Assembly (NCBI GenBank): GCA_025922795.1
Contig: JAICHC010000182.1
Coordinates: 1-6,220 of the forward strand
DNA length: 6,220 nt
DNA from: Candidatus Binatia bacterium
Lineage (GTDB): Bacteria; Desulfobacterota_B; Binatia; UBA9968
Reading direction: 5' to 3'
Part shown: one piece after another, positions 5,759-6,220 of the stretch
How positions within the stretch are numbered: the first letter of the stretch is position 1
How the letters are laid out: each line of letters opens with the position of its first letter
The notes under the pieces: generated by a model
What the model was told of the DNA's origin: nothing
Database searches by the model: none
What the model saw: only the letters and a program-made list of their open reading frames with translations
Translations under genes and position numbers: made by a program

Positions 5759-6037
5759 TCATTTCTCTCCTCGCAGCCGTTCCTCAGCCCGCCGAGCGTG
5801 GGTCATTGCATGATCGATATCCGGGACCATCTCGGGGCAACACTGCTTGGCTATTTCGAGGATGATGCGCGTTTGCCTCTCATCACAACGAATCGTGTAG
5901 CCGCGAAACGACACGCCCTCCAGAGAATGATCGATCCGGCCGGCCTTCTCGACCGCCTCGTAGGCGGCAGATTCGGTAGGGACGTGGCTCCGCAGGCGGT
6001 TGTAATCTCGCGGAGTAAGCTTAATCAATATCTCCAT
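5759..6037 (-). CDS. Small hypothetical protein (92 aa), possible relative of the protein encoded at 1811-2056
   Basis: No named family is recognised. The protein starts with a strand (MEILIKLTP), then a helical, polar segment (about 10-40), a strand GYTIRC (46-51), a helix RQTRIILEIAKQCCP (54-68), and a last helix with a basic/acidic end (RRAEERLRGEK). Residues 47-78 align without gaps to residues 44-75 of the other small protein, sharing Tyr, Ile, Cys, Glu, Leu, Ala and Cys-Pro at the same spacing. The frame is open upstream to the window end, but I choose the ATG at 6037 because the protein becomes well-ordered from there and the upstream part is Pro/Arg/Gly-rich. AGGGAG is present but 12 nt away, so the start is not certain. 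It runs convergent to the DoxX-like gene. Cytoplasmic by appearance. Confidence 0.65.
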   Translation of the reverse strand: MEILIKLTPRDYNRLRSHVPTESAAYEAVEKAGRIDHSLEGVSFRGYTIRCDERQTRIILEIAKQCCPEMVPDIDHAMTHARRAEERLRGEK

Positions 6038-6220
6038 GCCAAAAGGTCGCTCCCTAGTTTCTCCTTGCCTCCAAACCTTTGCGCCAAAATGCAACGGCGC
6101 GTCAACCATGCCGCGCGCGAGTCCGCGCGGCTTTCCGAGCGGCCGCGGAACGGACTTTGGGTCCTTTGGTGCGCGCTGCCCGACGCGCACTGGCCGAGCG
6201 CTTGGCCCGTGTGCGCCTTC
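6038..6220. other. GC-rich edge region with two hairpins, no supported gene
   Basis: The sequence stays open on the minus strand into the 92-aa gene, but its composition looks non-coding. It contains GCCGCGCG/CGCGCGGC with a 6-nt loop at 6110-6131 (8-bp perfect stem), and GTGCGCG/CGCGCAC with an 8-nt loop at 6169-6190 (7-bp stem). Neither has a T-run long enough for a clear intrinsic terminator on either strand. No tRNA cloverleaf was found. The promoter of the minus-strand gene must lie here or beyond the edge. Confidence 0.4.

Noticed and set aside
6038..6190. N-terminal extension of the 92-aa minus-strand protein to the window edge
   Set aside because: Composition is Pro/Arg/Gly-rich as expected for chance open frame in GC-rich DNA, and it spans two hairpins. 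A weakly spaced AGGGAG leaves some doubt.

Overview
The window looks like chromosomal DNA from an uncultured, fairly GC-rich bacterium, probably from soil or the subsurface. It holds ordinary housekeeping and accessory enzymes plus small hypothetical genes. Intergenic DNA carries the short CTTCGTG-type repeats and the A/T homopolymer-rich tracts that I associate with Desulfobacterota/Binatota/Rokubacteria-like metagenome bins. That placement is a weak inference from memory. There are no plasmid, phage or transposase genes, no CRISPR array and no tRNA or rRNA that I can see.

Layout from left to right. Bases 1-268 contain no gene but hold a tandem ~62-bp repeat, a 9-nt micro-repeat and an AT-rich tract. 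A minus-strand gene (269-1621) encodes a FAD-dependent oxidoreductase of the fumarate reductase/ketosteroid dehydrogenase superfamily. Plus-strand genes then follow: a small hypothetical protein (1811-2056); a NUDIX hydrolase resembling COG4119 (2089-2589); and, after a 280-bp gap, a tightly coupled pair made of a cytoplasmic Asp-box (BNR) beta-propeller protein (2870-4048) and a MoaD/ThiS-like beta-grasp protein ending in Gly-Gly (4045-4341), overlapping by ATGA. Next come a broken VOC/glyoxalase gene (4421-4823) with a frameshift and no normal start codon, a GFA-family zinc protein (4918-5265) and a four-helix DoxX-like membrane protein (5346-5720). A convergent minus-strand gene (5759-6037) encodes a 92-aa hypothetical protein. 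The right edge (6038-6220) has GC-rich hairpins and no gene I can support.

Three points stand out. First, the propeller plus ubiquitin-like (Gly-Gly) pair is translationally coupled, has no assigned function and lacks the E1-like, MoaE or ThiG partner a beta-grasp sulfur carrier normally uses. Second, the two small hypothetical proteins at opposite sides of the window (1811-2056 and 5759-6037) share an ungapped motif, YxIxCxE followed by a helix and CP, so they seem to be members of one undescribed small-protein family. Third, the VOC gene reads well across two frames, so it is either a recent pseudogene or a sequence error. The GFA, DoxX and VOC genes have separate ribosome sites and 80-95 bp gaps, so I see a co-oriented cluster of small stress or detoxification-type genes rather than a proven operon.
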